Shown: piece by piece, positions 4,529 through 5,118 of the stretch
Layout of the letters: every line of letters starts with the position of its first letter
Position numbering within the stretch: position 1 is the first letter of the stretch
Source of the DNA: an uncultured Eubacteriales bacterium
GTDB lineage: Bacteria; Bacillota; Clostridia; Oscillospirales; Oscillospiraceae
Assembly (NCBI GenBank): GCA_900313295.1
Contig: OMQS01000019.1
Coordinates: forward strand, 1-5,118
Length of the DNA stretch: 5,118 nt
Direction of reading: 5' to 3'
Made by a program: the position numbers and the translations under genes
The notes under the pieces: model-generated
The model's database searches: none
Told to the model about the DNA's origin: nothing
What the model saw: only the letters and a program-made list of their open reading frames with translations

Positions 4529-5118
4529 ACGGAAACGAATTTTTGGATAAAATGTCTCTTGCCGATCCCGCCTATGTGGAGGAGGCCGACCGGCCGGTGA
4601 AAAAACGGACGGCTTGGAGGAAGTGGGGCGCCATGGCCGCCTGTCTGGCCGTCTTGCTGGGCGTGGGGTTCTTATTTTTCCCGACCAGCACCCCCAATGT
4701 CCCCGATCCTGTCCCAACGGAGCTGCCCACGCTCCCCGTGTCCATGGGGCCATCGCTGGGCGGCTACGGCTACGAGGGCTATTATGTGCGCGACATATCC
4801 GACCTCAAAAATACCAGCCCCTCTCAGATAGGCTCCCTGCCGGACACGCTGCCCGTCTTTCGCAACGCCACCGGCGGCTATCCTCTGCAGGCCGCCACGG
4901 AGGAATATAAGGCAAAAATGCTCACCCTATGCCGCTCAGTGGCAGGTCGGCTGGGCTGGGACGCTGAGAAAACAGCGGAGGTCTGGGATGAGCGCAGCGA
5001 CGGCCTCGCCCCCACCACGGTAACGGCCACGGGCGCGGACGGCGTAAAGATCGAGGTGGATCAGTTCATGACCGTCACCATTACCTATCCGGATCGCGGC
5101 GGGCCGCTCTCCGGAAAA
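4525..5118 (+). CDS. Single-pass membrane protein, probable anti-sigma or sensor partner, 3' end cut by window
   Basis: The frame is open for 198 codons to the right edge. A short cytoplasmic N-terminus (about 33 residues, with LDKMSLADPAYVEEAD and then basic residues) leads into one membrane helix at about 34-52. A Pro/Thr-rich stalk (53-72) follows, then an extracytoplasmic domain containing YEGYYVRDISDL (83-94) and DGVKIEVDQFMTVTITY (172-188). The start at 4525 overlaps the sigma stop as ATGA, with AAGGAGG at 4508-4514. I recognise this architecture from unnamed proteins next to sigma factors in gut Clostridia, but I know no demonstrated function. Position and topology suggest it holds the sigma factor at the membrane or transmits an envelope signal. 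It lacks a visible zinc-type (HxxxCxxC) anti-sigma domain. It could instead be a substrate or effector of the system. Confidence 0.85.
   Translation, partial: MNGNEFLDKMSLADPAYVEEADRPVKKRTAWRKWGAMAACLAVLLGVGFLFFPTSTPNVPDPVPTELPTLPVSMGPSLGGYGYEGYYVRDISDLKNTSPSQIGSLPDTLPVFRNATGGYPLQAATEEYKAKMLTLCRSVAGRLGWDAEKTAEVWDERSDGLAPTTVTATGADGVKIEVDQFMTVTITYPDRGGPLSGK

Noticed and set aside
4614..4910. 98-codon alternate plus-strand frame within the membrane protein gene
   Set aside because: Arg/His/Pro-rich out-of-frame product with no ribosome site; the frame from 4525 has a proper start, a membrane helix and coupling to the sigma gene.

Overview
The window looks like chromosome from a gut-type Clostridia bacterium, most likely of the Oscillospiraceae or a close relative. 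The grounds are Gram-positive style, strong AGGAGG ribosome sites before nearly every gene, GC-rich genes separated by AT-rich promoter DNA, and protein types I recognise from that group. No marker gene is present, so the assignment is inference.

Layout. (1) Positions 1-800, minus strand: a phage-type lysis cassette read leftward as a small XhlA-like membrane/coiled-coil protein, a two-helix holin, then an N-acetylmuramoyl-L-alanine amidase that runs off the left edge. Each gene has its own good ribosome site, and holin and amidase overlap by 8 nt. No tail or other structural phage gene lies upstream (to the right). (2) Positions 800-1260: mostly non-coding. It holds a GC-rich stretch with competing hairpins and doubtful short frames, then a clear leftward Rho-independent terminator (1135-1163) with no gene feeding it. 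(3) Positions 1260-1502: an AT-rich control region with a 40-bp imperfect palindrome, a near-consensus promoter TTGAAA-17-TATAAT, and a leader of about 150 nt. (4) Positions 1503-3778, plus strand: a two-gene operon, a 182-aa conserved-type protein with a CxxC motif overlapping by ATGA a 576-aa CstA-family transporter. It is closed by a perfect 15-bp-stem terminator (3817-3859). (5) Positions 3876-5118, plus strand: a second operon, an ECF-like sigma-70 family factor (true start probably TTG at 3968) overlapping by ATGA a single-pass membrane protein that is probably its anti-sigma partner and is cut by the right edge.

Functionally, the transporter operon probably handles uptake of pyruvate or a related small nutrient. 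The sigma/membrane-protein pair looks like an envelope-sensing regulator. The lysis cassette is a prophage remnant or a domesticated lysis module. I see no CRISPR array, tRNA, rRNA or insertion sequence. The points most worth checking are the CxxC protein coupled to CstA, the membrane protein with a very short cytoplasmic segment beside the sigma factor, the orphan terminator ahead of the lysis genes, and the palindrome beside the transporter promoter.
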